Shown here piece after piece: positions 25,671 through 35,447 of a DNA stretch of 64,000 bases (position 1 is its first letter; each line of letters opens with the position of its first letter). The position numbers were made by a program, and so were the translations under genes. A model generated the notes under the pieces. The model ran no database searches, had not been told where the DNA came from, and saw only the letters and a list, made by a program, of their open reading frames with translations. The DNA comes from UBA1941 sp046329575 (GTDB taxonomy: Bacteria; Bacteroidota; Bacteroidia; Chitinophagales; LD1): the NCBI GenBank assembly GCA_046329575.1, contig JAXLUJ010000012.1, positions 1 to 64,000 of the forward strand, written 5' to 3'.

Positions 25671-26897
25671 TCAAATGGATAGTCCTTTCAAAATTGTTGA
25701 TGTTCCTCCGGTGTGGGCGTACACATAGTCCTTGTTATGCCTGGCGTTCACTGCAAACTTTTGGTCGCTCAAACGCTGTTCCAATTCATTGGTATTCGTA
25801 ACAATTGATGCACCTCCTTCGGCTATAAGATCGATGGCCTCCTGGCTTTTCTCAAAATTTGGTCCGAACATTATCGGTTTTCCATATACTGCGGGTTCAA
25901 GTATGTTGTGTACCGAAACACCAAAGCCACCGCCCACATAAGCTGCATCGGCATAATTGTAGATCGATGACAATGATCCTATCATATTCGCCACTACAAC
26001 ATCATAATCATTGGCATTTCCTTCGTGAAGGCGAGATAGCAATACTTTTTTCACTTTCAATGCCGCAAGCGTTTCATCTATGCTTTCCGAATCAACATGA
26101 TGTGGTGCAATTAATATCCGCCAATCGTTTAAACGATGTTCGTTAATTAACGGCGCAATCAGTTCCATATCCTTTTTCCATGTACTGCCGGCAACCAATA
26201 ATTTTTTACTGCCTTTGAAAGCAAGAATATTATCAAATGTTTTTGGACGGGCTGCCACGGCAGCAACACGGTCAAATCGGGTGTCAAAAGCTAATTCGGA
26301 ATCCACTCCAATACTTCGAAGTAAATCTTGCGATTTGAAATTCTGAACGTAAATCTTTGTGAAAAAAGTGAGCATTTTTCGGTGAAGTTTTCCGGCAAAC
26401 GGTTGAAAGAACACCTGATCAGGTCGGAAATTTGCAGAAAAGAGGATCAGCGGGATGTTGCGATCATGAATAGCCTTGAGCGCAAAATACCAGAAATCGT
26501 ATTTTACCCAGAATACCAACATCGGCTTCATGCGTTCCACAAATTCGCTTACCGAAACCGGATTATCAAATGGCAAATAGCCCACAAAGTCGGCCTCCGG
26601 GGTTTCTTTGCGAACTTCATAGCCTGATGGTGAAAAGAAAGTGAGAATAATCTTGGCGTTTGGATATTGTGCTCGCACTTCCTGCATTACCGGACGGGCC
26701 TGCTCAAATTCACCTAAGGAAGCACAATGAAACCAGATTTTTTTTTCTGTGTTGTAAGAACGTGCAAACTTTCGAAATCGCGCAGCAGTGGTTTTCCGGC
26801 CTTCTACCCACGCCTTAGCTTTAGGCGAAAATAGGGAGGCTATTTTTGCAGAAACATAATAAGCGAACAAAAAAAGGTAGTAAACCAACAGATGCAT
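25671..26897 (-). CDS. waaA: 3-deoxy-D-manno-octulosonic acid (Kdo) transferase
   Basis: 408 aa. An N-terminal membrane anchor (1-20) and 'KIWFHCASLGEFEQARPV' with the catalytic glutamate typify the GT30 Kdo transferase. The C-terminal nucleotide-sugar domain contains 'VAGSTWKKD' and 'YVGGGFGVSVHNILEPAVYG'. It transfers Kdo from CMP-Kdo to the lipid A precursor on the cytoplasmic face of the inner membrane. It abuts the upstream gene directly (26898/26897), so the two are probably co-transcribed. Confidence 0.95.
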   Translation of the reverse strand: MHLLVYYLFLFAYYVSAKIASLFSPKAKAWVEGRKTTAARFRKFARSYNTEKKIWFHCASLGEFEQARPVMQEVRAQYPNAKIILTFFSPSGYEVRKETPEADFVGYLPFDNPVSVSEFVERMKPMLVFWVKYDFWYFALKAIHDRNIPLILFSANFRPDQVFFQPFAGKLHRKMLTFFTKIYVQNFKSQDLLRSIGVDSELAFDTRFDRVAAVAARPKTFDNILAFKGSKKLLVAGSTWKKDMELIAPLINEHRLNDWRILIAPHHVDSESIDETLAALKVKKVLLSRLHEGNANDYDVVVANMIGSLSSIYNYADAAYVGGGFGVSVHNILEPAVYGKPIMFGPNFEKSQEAIDLIAEGGASIVTNTNELEQRLSDQKFAVNARHNKDYVYAHTGGTSTILKGLSI

Positions 26898-27671
26898 CTA
26901 TCGGTAGTATTCTTCGTTATCTTTATTCAGAAAAACCGGCACCATCCAGCCTAGTTTGATGCCAATCATCATATCCACGCGCTTTTCATCTAATTTTCGC
27001 TTTTCAGCAAAATCCCATGATCGCATATTCTGGGTAAACCCTAAATCAAACTGTGGACCGAAATACAGATTGAGGTATTTATGCCGTTCTAAACGAATAA
27101 TTCCCGCAAACACTGATACCGCAGCCCCTCCTGTAAGCCGGTCATACCCGGTTCTGTAATTCTTATCAAACTGCGGAAGCGATTGGGGATTGATGTTGTA
27201 ATAAATTTTATGCTGAAGATAACCCAGGCCAATTTTGATCAAAATGCCGGTTCCCGGATTGCGGTCTTTATGGAAGGGCAGAATTTTTCCGGCGAAACCA
27301 AAAATGGAAAAGCCGTTCAAACTGGGATGGATGTCGGTGAGGTCGCCGTTGGTGGTGATGTGTGGCCCTTCATAAGTGGATACGAAAGCCGCAGGATCTT
27401 CTTTCGTTTTGGCAGAATAAAGGAATCCTCCTTCTGCTCCTATCATCCAGTTGGCACGCATCCGATAAGCCAGTTGCGCTCCAATATTTGAAATGAAACC
27501 GTAACGATTCCTTAAAACGCCAACAGGAAAATCAGCATCGTAAAAAGCAGAGAAAATAATGGCGTTATTGATCGTCTTCTGCCGCCTTTTTATGTTATCA
27601 AACGAATGCGTTTCCTCCTGACCTTTGGTAAAGGCTGGAATTAAACAAATCAGCAACAATAGTTTTTTCAT
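26898..27671 (-). CDS. Probable outer-membrane beta-barrel protein
   Basis: 257 aa. Signal peptide (1-17, 'TKGQEE'), then repeated amphipathic beta strands ('GAQLAYRMRANWMIGAEGGF', 'GILIKIGLGYLQHKIYY', 'LNLYFGPQFDLGFTQN', 'DMMIGIKLGWMVPVFL'). The pattern suggests an 8- to 12-stranded barrel. It ends one base before the waaA start, which hints at a link with the outer-membrane lipid or LPS, but nothing in the sequence fixes a function. Confidence 0.75.
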   Translation of the reverse strand: MKKLLLLICLIPAFTKGQEETHSFDNIKRRQKTINNAIIFSAFYDADFPVGVLRNRYGFISNIGAQLAYRMRANWMIGAEGGFLYSAKTKEDPAAFVSTYEGPHITTNGDLTDIHPSLNGFSIFGFAGKILPFHKDRNPGTGILIKIGLGYLQHKIYYNINPQSLPQFDKNYRTGYDRLTGGAAVSVFAGIIRLERHKYLNLYFGPQFDLGFTQNMRSWDFAEKRKLDEKRVDMMIGIKLGWMVPVFLNKDNEEYYR

Positions 27672-27742
27672 ATCCTTATTCGCGGAAATGTGAAACTAAA
27701 AATTTTATTTTCGCGCGGCTATTAATAGCCAAACGGTTAATT

Positions 27743-28873
27743 ATGAGGAAAATTGAAATGAGCGATCTGGTTTCGCAATACCGTCGGATAAAACCGGAGG
27801 TAGATGATGCCATCCGTCAGGTGGTGGAAACCGGGCGTTTCATTGGTGGCCCGGCACTGGAATCGTTTACGAAAAACCTGTCGGCTTACCTTGATGTAAA
27901 GTTTGTGATACCTTGCGCCAACGGTACGGATGCGCTGCAAATTGCCATGATGGCGCTAAACCTCCAGCCGGGTGATGAAGTGATTACTGCCGATTTTACC
28001 TATGCGGCCACCGCCGAGGTGATTGCATTGCTTAAATTGACTCCGGTATTAGTTGAAGTGGATCCCGGTACTTTTAATATTGATCCAAATGCCATAGAAA
28101 AGGCGATAACCCCAAAAACGAAAGCCATTGTGCCGGTTCACCTTTTCGGCCAGTGCGCTGATATGGAGGCCATTATGGCCATTGCGGAAAAACATCACCT
28201 CTATGTGATTGAAGATACCGCTCAAGCCATCGGAGCACAATACACTTTCAGTAATGGTTTAAAGAAGTCGGCAGGAACGATTGGAACTGTAGGAACAACG
28301 TCCTTCTTCCCGTCAAAAAATTTGGGTTGTTTTGGTGATGGCGGTGCCATGTTCACTAACAACGAAGACCTCGCCAAACGTTTGAAAATGATTGCCAACC
28401 ACGGTCAGTCATCGCAATATCAGTTTGATGACATCGGCTGTAATTCCCGTCTTGACAATTTGCAGGCTGCTGTTTTGGATGTGAAATTGAAATATCTTGA
28501 TGCTTACCGCGATGCCCGCCAGGCCGCTGCGGCTCGGTACGACAGTGCTTTTGCTCAATTGAAAAATGCTTCTATCCCAAAACGTTTTGCGGCATCTGAG
28601 CACGTTTTCCACCAATATACATTATTGTTGAAGAATGGGCTGAAACGCGATGAGGTACGTGCTGCATTGGCCGAAAAAGGTATTCCTTCCATGGTGTACT
28701 ATCCCCAACCCATGCACCGCCAGAAAGCATACGCCAGTCCGCGTTTTAACGATCAGGATTTCCCGATCTCAATCGCTCTGGCTGAAAACGTTCTTTCCCT
28801 ACCTATGCACACTGAATTTGATGATGAACAATTAGATTTTATCATTGCAGCCGTAAAACAAGTGATCGGTTAG
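27743..28873 (+). CDS. DegT/DnrJ/EryC1/StrS sugar aminotransferase
   Basis: 376 aa, PLP-dependent fold type I. 'CANGTDALQIAMMALNLQPG', 'DFTYAATAEVI' and 'VIEDTAQAIGAQY' are family motifs; K192 in 'SFFPSKNLGCFGDGG' is the Schiff-base lysine. Members transfer an amino group to a keto-sugar nucleotide for surface polysaccharide synthesis (WecE, WbpE and similar). It is followed after 15 nt by ugd and then a UDP-glucuronate decarboxylase, so a UDP-sugar from the glucuronate branch is a likely substrate; that is inference. Confidence 0.9.
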   Translation: MRKIEMSDLVSQYRRIKPEVDDAIRQVVETGRFIGGPALESFTKNLSAYLDVKFVIPCANGTDALQIAMMALNLQPGDEVITADFTYAATAEVIALLKLTPVLVEVDPGTFNIDPNAIEKAITPKTKAIVPVHLFGQCADMEAIMAIAEKHHLYVIEDTAQAIGAQYTFSNGLKKSAGTIGTVGTTSFFPSKNLGCFGDGGAMFTNNEDLAKRLKMIANHGQSSQYQFDDIGCNSRLDNLQAAVLDVKLKYLDAYRDARQAAAARYDSAFAQLKNASIPKRFAASEHVFHQYTLLLKNGLKRDEVRAALAEKGIPSMVYYPQPMHRQKAYASPRFNDQDFPISIALAENVLSLPMHTEFDDEQLDFIIAAVKQVIG

Positions 28874-28888
28874 CATAAAGAAATAAAA

Positions 28889-30199
28889 ATGAAATTAGCT
28901 GTAGTTGGAACAGGTTATGTTGGTTTGGTTACCGGAACCTGCTTTGCCGAAACCGGAAACGAAGTAGTATGTATCGATATCAATCAGGCAAAGATTGATA
29001 TGCTTAATAACGGTCAAATGCCGATCTACGAACCGGATTTGGATATTCTGTTCGACCGTAATGTTAAAGCCGGCAGGTTGAAGTTTACTACTGATCTGGC
29101 TTCGGGCATTGAAGGTGCCAAAGCCATATTTTTAGCGCTGCCAACCCCTCCGGGCGAAGACGGAAGCGCCGATTTGAAGTACATTCTGCAGGTGGCCGAT
29201 CAGCTTGGAAAGATCATGAATCACTATTCTGTGATTGTTGACAAAAGTACAGTGCCGGTGGGTACTGCCGATAAAGTTCACGCGGCAGTGAAAAAAAATG
29301 CCAAAGTGGAATTCGATGTGGTTTCCAATCCTGAGTTTTTGAAGGAAGGTGTGGCTGTTGAAGATTTTATGAAGCCCGAGCGCGTAGTTATCGGAACTTC
29401 TTCCGAAAAAGCGCGCAAAATCATGGAAGAATTGTATGAGCCTTTTGTTCGCCAGGGTAACCCCCTCGTTTTTATGGATGAGCGAAGCGCTGAGGTAACT
29501 AAATATGCGGCTAACTCTTTTCTGGCCACTAAAATATCCTTCATGAATGAGATCGCTAATTTATGCGAAAGGGTAGGGGCCGATGTAGATATGGTGCGTT
29601 TAGGCATTGGTACTGATTCGCGTATTGGCAACCGCTTTCTATTTCCCGGTTTGGGCTACGGCGGCAGTTGCTTTCCGAAAGATGTACAGGCGCTTTACTA
29701 CACAGCTAATGAGTACGATTACAATTTCAAAATTCTGGATGCGGTTATGAAAGTGAATTATGATCAGCGTCGTCAGTTTTTCGACAAGATTTCCAGATAT
29801 TACAATGGTAACCTTAAAGGCAAGCACATTGCACTTTGGGGTTTGGCTTTCAAACCCAATACGGATGACATTCGCGAAGCGCCTGCTTTGTTCTTAATCG
29901 ACGAATTCCTAAAGGCCGGAGCAACAGTAAGCGCCTATGATCCGGAAGGAATGAAAAATGTGAAGGAGATTTATCAGGATAAAATAGCATTTGCTGCCGA
30001 TCAATATGAAGCGCTTCAGAATGCCGATTTTTTGGTGATCGCCACCGAATGGAATGTTTTCCGTTCTCCTGATTTTGACAAAATAACCAGCCTGTTAAAG
30101 AATAAAGTAATTTTTGATGGAAGAAATCTGTATCATGTAGAAAACATGAAGGAAATGGGATTCCATTATGAAAGTGTAGGCAGAAAAACTATAGCATAA
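28889..30199 (+). CDS. UDP-glucose 6-dehydrogenase
   Basis: 436 aa. NAD-binding 'VVGTGYVGLVTGTCFAETGN' at the N-terminus, 'VDKSTVPVGT', and the catalytic cysteine in 'GLGYGGSCFPKD' (about residue 260). It oxidises UDP-glucose to UDP-glucuronate. The stop TAA overlaps the ATG of the next gene by one base, so the dehydrogenase and decarboxylase are translationally coupled, giving UDP-glucose to UDP-glucuronate to UDP-xylose. Confidence 0.95.
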   Translation: MKLAVVGTGYVGLVTGTCFAETGNEVVCIDINQAKIDMLNNGQMPIYEPDLDILFDRNVKAGRLKFTTDLASGIEGAKAIFLALPTPPGEDGSADLKYILQVADQLGKIMNHYSVIVDKSTVPVGTADKVHAAVKKNAKVEFDVVSNPEFLKEGVAVEDFMKPERVVIGTSSEKARKIMEELYEPFVRQGNPLVFMDERSAEVTKYAANSFLATKISFMNEIANLCERVGADVDMVRLGIGTDSRIGNRFLFPGLGYGGSCFPKDVQALYYTANEYDYNFKILDAVMKVNYDQRRQFFDKISRYYNGNLKGKHIALWGLAFKPNTDDIREAPALFLIDEFLKAGATVSAYDPEGMKNVKEIYQDKIAFAADQYEALQNADFLVIATEWNVFRSPDFDKITSLLKNKVIFDGRNLYHVENMKEMGFHYESVGRKTIA

Positions 30200-31173
30200 T
30201 GAAAGCGAGAAAAAGAGTGCTCATTACCGGCGCCGCCGGGTTTTTAGGTTCACATTTGTGCGATCGTTTCATACGTGAAGATTTTCATGTGATTGGAATG
30301 GACAATCTGATAACCGGTGATCTCCGCAATATTGAACACCTTTTCAAACTCGAGAATTTTGAATTCTATCATCATGATGTTTCAAAGTTCGTACATGTTC
30401 CGGGTGAATTGCATTATATACTGCATTTTGCTTCTCCGGCCTCACCTATTGATTACTTGAAAATTCCTATCCAAACATTAAAAGTAGGCTCGCTTGGAAC
30501 GCACAACCTTTTAGGATTGGCCCGGGCTAAAAAATCAAGAATTATTGTAGCCTCCACTTCTGAAGTATATGGCGATCCTACCGTGCATCCGCAAACTGAA
30601 GAGTATTGGGGAAATGTGAACCCGGTAGGCCCGCGCGGTGTTTACGACGAAGCCAAACGTTTTCAAGAAGCCATTACAATGGCTTATCATACTTTCCACG
30701 GATTAGAAACGCGTATTGTGCGTATTTTTAATACTTATGGCCCACGTATGAGGCTGAACGATGGCCGCGTGTTACCGGCATTTATCGGTCAGGCACTTCG
30801 CGGAGAAGACCTCACTATGTTTGGCGATGGCTCTCAAACCCGCTCGTTCTGCTACGTTTCTGATCTTGTAGAAGGAATTTATCGGCTGCTAATGAGCGAC
30901 TACGCTCAGCCGGTAAATATTGGTAATCCATCTGAAATCACCATTCGTGAATTTGGCGAAGAAATTTTAAAACTTACCGGTGCAAATCAGAAATTAATCT
31001 CCAAGCCGCTGCCTACTGATGATCCCAAACAACGCCGCCCCGATATCACCAAAGCTCGAGCAATACTGGGATGGGAGCCCAAAGTTTCCCGCGCCGAAGG
31101 TTTGAAACTAACTTTAGATTATTTCAAAACGCTGTCGAAAGAAGAACTTTTTAAAGAACACAAATCGTTCTAA
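30199..31173 (+). CDS. UDP-glucuronate decarboxylase (UDP-xylose synthase type SDR)
   Basis: 324 aa extended SDR. 'ITGAAGFLGSHLCDRF' binds NAD; 'STSEVYGDP' and 'YDEAKR' give the catalytic Ser/Tyr/Lys; 'NTYGPRMRLNDGRVLPAFI' and 'GSQTRSFCYVSDLVEG' are characteristic of UXS rather than epimerases. It would convert UDP-glucuronate to UDP-xylose. One-base overlap with ugd. Its stop codon overlaps the stop codon of the convergent hydrolase gene. Confidence 0.9.
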   Translation: MKARKRVLITGAAGFLGSHLCDRFIREDFHVIGMDNLITGDLRNIEHLFKLENFEFYHHDVSKFVHVPGELHYILHFASPASPIDYLKIPIQTLKVGSLGTHNLLGLARAKKSRIIVASTSEVYGDPTVHPQTEEYWGNVNPVGPRGVYDEAKRFQEAITMAYHTFHGLETRIVRIFNTYGPRMRLNDGRVLPAFIGQALRGEDLTMFGDGSQTRSFCYVSDLVEGIYRLLMSDYAQPVNIGNPSEITIREFGEEILKLTGANQKLISKPLPTDDPKQRRPDITKARAILGWEPKVSRAEGLKLTLDYFKTLSKEELFKEHKSF

Positions 31174-33497
31174 AAACGTTCTACAATCAGTTTTACCCGC
31201 TTGTTTCCTAATACCACAAAATAACTGCCGCTTGAAAGGTTTTCGGTGGAAATCGTGGTAATATTGGCCTGAGTGTTGTAAACACCAATCACCCTTCCGG
31301 TCAAATCGTTTATCATCACGCTCTCGTTCAGAACAGTGCCTGATATATACACTACATTAGATGCCGGATTTGGAAATATCGAAAGGCGTTCTTCTGAAAA
31401 AATTCCGTCAATGCCATTTACGGTGAAGTTCACTGCATTCGACCATTTACCGCAGCCATCGCTATTCTCAACAAAAACCTGATACGATCCACTTTGTGCA
31501 GGGCTATAAATACTATCACTAGCTCCCGGAATGATTTGACCGTTTCGATACCAGAAATATTGAACGCCGGCTGTAGCGCTTGCCATTAAATCGTTTTGTA
31601 CTCTGGTTAGAATGGCAAAAGGTCCATCTGCAATCCTCACATTTTGAAATAACAGACTTGAATTTCCGCATTCGTTGTGGGCATAAACACTGATAGGGTA
31701 ATAGCCGGCCACTCCTGAAGGCGACACATAAACCGAATCGGTACTATCGCCCGATAAAATCTGAAATCCGGGAGTGTTCCAAATCAGCACCCCGTTTCCA
31801 GTGAGATCGGTATTCATCAAAAGCTCACTTCCCGAACATACCACAGAATCTCCCCTCAGGTTATTGATTTTGGGCGCACGGTTTAGCACAAGTGGTAGTA
31901 CTGCGGTGTCGCTATTGCCACACCCATTTGTAGCATATACTGATATGGTATTGGCAGCCGAAAATCCCAGCGGCTTTAACTGAATACTCTCCGAATTTAT
32001 TCCTGATGTTGCCGTAAGGTTGGAAGGGAAACTCCAAAAGTACGAAGAAGCCAACGGATTATTGGGTACACTGAATGAATAAGTGCTATCCACGCAAACT
32101 TGTTGTAAACCACTAATAGTTCCAATGCTTCCCGGGGTAGCAGGTAACACCGTAAATGATTGAAAGCGGGTGTTGCTATAGGTGCAGCTATTGTTCTTTC
32201 TGGCCGTAACGATGCCACTACTATCACCGCAACGAACGGTTACCGAACTTCTATTGGAATCACTTAGAAACGACCAGCCAACAGGAAGCGTCCAGGTATA
32301 ATTGGTAGCATTTACATTGGAATCCATGGAAAGCGTATGGATGGAATTGGGGCAAAAATTATTGCCACCTGAAATAAAAGTGACAAAGCCCGGATTCATG
32401 ATTTCTCTAATAAAATGACTCACTTCAGGCAAATTGCAAGTACCATTTCCCACAATTACAGTATATGTGCCCTGCCCAAGAACCTGCAAACTTTGCCCGG
32501 TAGTTTGGTTATTCCATAAATAAGTGAAACCTGCAGGCTGGGCGGTTAATGTGGTGGAAAGACCCTCACACACGGTACTATCGCCCGAAATGCTTGCATT
32601 GGAGGGAATCTGATTATTGCAACTCATCGCTTTCTGGTCAACAGTATTTGCCGCGTATCGGTTTTCGAACAAAGTCCAGGCAGCGCAATCACCTTTCAGA
32701 AAGTAATCCAAAAACGGAATTAAATAACTAAGGCTGATGCTAATTTGTGCAGAACGGGAAAGTGGAGACGACGCGCATCCGGAAAATCCTTCACCAAAGT
32801 TGCATTGTAAATTTCCACTTCCAAATTGGCAATGTAAACCATTGGTTATGTTGATATACGTTTTACAGGCCGAACGCGCCGAATCGTATATCGGACGCTG
32901 GTCGGTGGCCGGCGGGGCAATGCAATCGCCGGACCCCGTAATTGCCAGATATGGCTTTGTCAATTTATAGGCCACAGGAATACAGGCCGGGGTGGTAGCT
33001 TTCGATGGACTGAATGTAAAATAGCAATCGGCAGGAACACTGTCCTGTGCTGAAAGAATCAAACTTCCGCCACCCATGGAGTGGCCGCCTAAAGCTCCTT
33101 TCGGCAGTACCTTTTGATAGAAGAAAGAACTCGCATTATTGTTTTCTTCCTTCATTTTTCCATACATAAAAATTAAGTCTTTTCCGAAATTCGGATGATT
33201 GGGCGATAACCCGGTTTCTGTAGTGAGTAACCCGACAATATAGCCCCGTTTGGCCAAACTATCGGCATAGGGGTAGTAAGGTACTGCGTCCATCTGAAAA
33301 CCATGGGCAAAAATTACAAACGGAAACACACCATTTGCAAGAGCTGAAGAAGTGCCCGGATATCGAAATTCCAAACTAACAGTGCGATTGCTCCTGGAAG
33401 CATCCGTGTAATTGAAAGTTTTAGAAGCTACCGGGTATTGCGCATTTGCCGCTATTGCCAGAATTCCACCGATGAAGAGAAGTAGCGTTTTTTTCAC
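31170..33497 (-). CDS. Secreted alpha/beta-hydrolase with Ig-like domains and T9SS type A sorting domain
   Basis: 775 aa. Signal peptide (1-20). Alpha/beta-hydrolase domain (about 20-300) of the chlorophyllase/dienelactone/polyester-hydrolase-like class with an apparent triad: S140 in 'GGHSMGGG', D191 in 'GSGDCIAP', H222 in 'NGLHCQFG'. Several PKD/Ig-like modules with paired cysteines follow (about 305-690), then the T9SS type A domain ('LSIFPNPASNVVYIS' to 'LIVERF'). It would be an extracellular esterase-like enzyme; the substrate is unknown. The stop overlaps the convergent decarboxylase stop. Confidence 0.88.
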   Translation of the reverse strand: MKKTLLLFIGGILAIAANAQYPVASKTFNYTDASRSNRTVSLEFRYPGTSSALANGVFPFVIFAHGFQMDAVPYYPYADSLAKRGYIVGLLTTETGLSPNHPNFGKDLIFMYGKMKEENNNASSFFYQKVLPKGALGGHSMGGGSLILSAQDSVPADCYFTFSPSKATTPACIPVAYKLTKPYLAITGSGDCIAPPATDQRPIYDSARSACKTYINITNGLHCQFGSGNLQCNFGEGFSGCASSPLSRSAQISISLSYLIPFLDYFLKGDCAAWTLFENRYAANTVDQKAMSCNNQIPSNASISGDSTVCEGLSTTLTAQPAGFTYLWNNQTTGQSLQVLGQGTYTVIVGNGTCNLPEVSHFIREIMNPGFVTFISGGNNFCPNSIHTLSMDSNVNATNYTWTLPVGWSFLSDSNRSSVTVRCGDSSGIVTARKNNSCTYSNTRFQSFTVLPATPGSIGTISGLQQVCVDSTYSFSVPNNPLASSYFWSFPSNLTATSGINSESIQLKPLGFSAANTISVYATNGCGNSDTAVLPLVLNRAPKINNLRGDSVVCSGSELLMNTDLTGNGVLIWNTPGFQILSGDSTDSVYVSPSGVAGYYPISVYAHNECGNSSLLFQNVRIADGPFAILTRVQNDLMASATAGVQYFWYRNGQIIPGASDSIYSPAQSGSYQVFVENSDGCGKWSNAVNFTVNGIDGIFSEERLSIFPNPASNVVYISGTVLNESVMINDLTGRVIGVYNTQANITTISTENLSSGSYFVVLGNKRVKLIVERF

Positions 33498-33673
33498 CGT
33501 TTATAATTTTGCTGAAAATTAATAAAACGCTCTAACTGGAGCGAAGATATTTGTAATGAAAGGGTTACCACAATGAACGAAAACACCGGGTAATCCACGC
33601 AAAATGAATTAATCAAAGTGTACGAATGACACTATGTTCCAATATTTTATTCACCTGAAGTGAGTGAAATCAC

Positions 33674-33704
33674 CTTGCCAATTCACGGTCGAATCGTACA
33701 TTTG
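33674..33704 (+). promoter_or_regulatory. pckA promoter
   Basis: CTTG (33674-33677), a 19-nt spacer and TACATTTG (33697-33704) match the Bacteroidota -33/-7 consensus with one mismatch. The predicted transcription start is about 15-20 nt before the ATG at 33728. The rest of the 230-bp gap shows no other feature. Confidence 0.8.
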
Positions 33705-33727
33705 CGCCTCTTAAAATCGAAAGTATC

Positions 33728-35347
33728 ATGAACATTTCGGGCCGAAAAAGCAAACACTTTAACCTTGACGACATTCAGATTAAGAACAGCAGCCATCAGT
33801 ACTGGAATCTCACTCCTGAAGAGTTGATCGAAGAAACAATTAAACGTGGGCAAGGTTCCCTTAACGATACAGGCGCATTGGCGGTAGATACAGGTGAATT
33901 TACAGGTCGCTCTCCTAACGATAAATTTATTGTTTGCGATGATATTACACGCGATTCGGTGGACTGGTCCAGCAAGTTCAACCTACCTATTGAACCTGAG
34001 CATTTTGAAAAGTTATATCAAAAAATTACAACCTATCTTTCAGGGAAAGATGTTTTTGCGCGCGACTGTGTAGCCTGTGCACACGATGACTATAAGCTCA
34101 ATGTTCGAGTGATCAATGAATATCCATGGGCTAATCTTTTTGCCTCGAACATGTTTTTACGTCCCTCAGCCGGCGAGATCGATGATTTTAAGCACGATTG
34201 GCTGGTAATTCAGGCGCCGGGTTTTCATGCCGAAGGGAAAGCGGACGGCATTCGTCAGCATAATTTTTCTATTCTGAACTTCACCAAAAAAATCGCCATC
34301 ATCGGAGGATCAGCCTACACCGGCGAGATCAAAAAGGGAATTTTTACAGTATTGAACTTCGTTCTGCCACACGATAGGAAAGTATTGAGCATGCACTGTT
34401 CAGCCAATCAGGGAAAGGCTGGAGATGTGGCTTTATTCTTTGGTTTATCCGGTACCGGGAAAACAACGCTATCTGCCGATCCGAACCGCCCGTTGATTGG
34501 CGATGACGAACACGGATGGGATAATAATTCCGTATTTAATTTTGAAGGCGGTTGTTACGCTAAAGTGATTGATCTTTCGGCAGAAAAGGAACCGGACATT
34601 TACCGCGCTATTCGCCATGGTGCCATTCTGGAAAATATTGAGTATTTCCCCGGAACCCGAACCGTTGATTACACCAGCAAAAAGCGTACGGAGAACACGC
34701 GGGTTTCCTATCCTATCAACTTTATCGACAATGCATTGCCGGTTTCAAAAGGAAATGAACCGAAAAATATCTTTTTGTTGACTTACGACGCTTTCGGCGT
34801 ATTACCTCCAATTTCAAAATTGAATGTAGGTCAGGCCATGTACTATTTCCTTTCGGGTTTCACCTCTAAGGTTGCTGGAACAGAAGTGGGCGTTGTTGAG
34901 CCACAAACTACCTTCTCAGCCTGTTTTGGAGCAGCCTTTCTGCCGCTTCACCCCACAAAATACGCTGAACTTTTGGGTAAGAAACTTGCCGAGAAAACAG
35001 ATATCAACGTTTGGTTGCTGAATACCGGCTATACCGGTGGCGCTTACGGAACCGGGAAGCGGATGAGTTTGCCACACACTCGTGCTTTGATAACCGCAGC
35101 GCTTACTGGACGACTAAATGATGTTACTTATGAAACCCATCCGGTTTTCGGCATAGCTATGCCTACTTCTTGTGATGGCGTTCCTTCCGAAATACTTAAT
35201 CCAAGGAAATCGTGGCAGGATGCCGGAGCTTATGACGCTAAGGCCGATGAACTGGCTTTGGAGTTCAATAAGAATTTTTCAAAATACGAAGGCGCTGCCT
35301 CAGAGGAGATTAAGGCTGCTGCCCCAAAAACGCTACACAAAATTTAA
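33728..35347 (+). CDS. pckA: Phosphoenolpyruvate carboxykinase (ATP)
   Basis: 539 aa, normal length. 'GLSGTGKTTLSADPNR' is the kinase-1a P-loop; 'GDDEHGWDNNSVFNFEGGCYAK' covers the kinase-2 and metal-binding region; 'YTGGAYGTGKRM' is the C-terminal adenine-binding segment. It converts oxaloacetate plus ATP to PEP, the entry step of gluconeogenesis, in the cytoplasm. It is monocistronic with a clear promoter at 33674-33704. Confidence 0.97.
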   Translation: MNISGRKSKHFNLDDIQIKNSSHQYWNLTPEELIEETIKRGQGSLNDTGALAVDTGEFTGRSPNDKFIVCDDITRDSVDWSSKFNLPIEPEHFEKLYQKITTYLSGKDVFARDCVACAHDDYKLNVRVINEYPWANLFASNMFLRPSAGEIDDFKHDWLVIQAPGFHAEGKADGIRQHNFSILNFTKKIAIIGGSAYTGEIKKGIFTVLNFVLPHDRKVLSMHCSANQGKAGDVALFFGLSGTGKTTLSADPNRPLIGDDEHGWDNNSVFNFEGGCYAKVIDLSAEKEPDIYRAIRHGAILENIEYFPGTRTVDYTSKKRTENTRVSYPINFIDNALPVSKGNEPKNIFLLTYDAFGVLPPISKLNVGQAMYYFLSGFTSKVAGTEVGVVEPQTTFSACFGAAFLPLHPTKYAELLGKKLAEKTDINVWLLNTGYTGGAYGTGKRMSLPHTRALITAALTGRLNDVTYETHPVFGIAMPTSCDGVPSEILNPRKSWQDAGAYDAKADELALEFNKNFSKYEGAASEEIKAAAPKTLHKI

Positions 35348-35372
35348 TGTGCAGAATTTTTTTGTTTCATTT

Positions 35373-35403
35373 CTTGCATTTTTAAAATAAAACGATATTT
35401 TTG
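35373..35403 (+). promoter_or_regulatory. Promoter of the PID-CTERM-like gene
   Basis: CTTG (35373-35376), a 19-nt spacer and TATTTTTG (35396-35403) give a near-perfect Bacteroidota promoter located right after the pckA stop. Confidence 0.8.
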
Positions 35404-35447
35404 AACTACTAATAAGCCAATTAATGGGAAAATTTAGTGCCCCTGAT

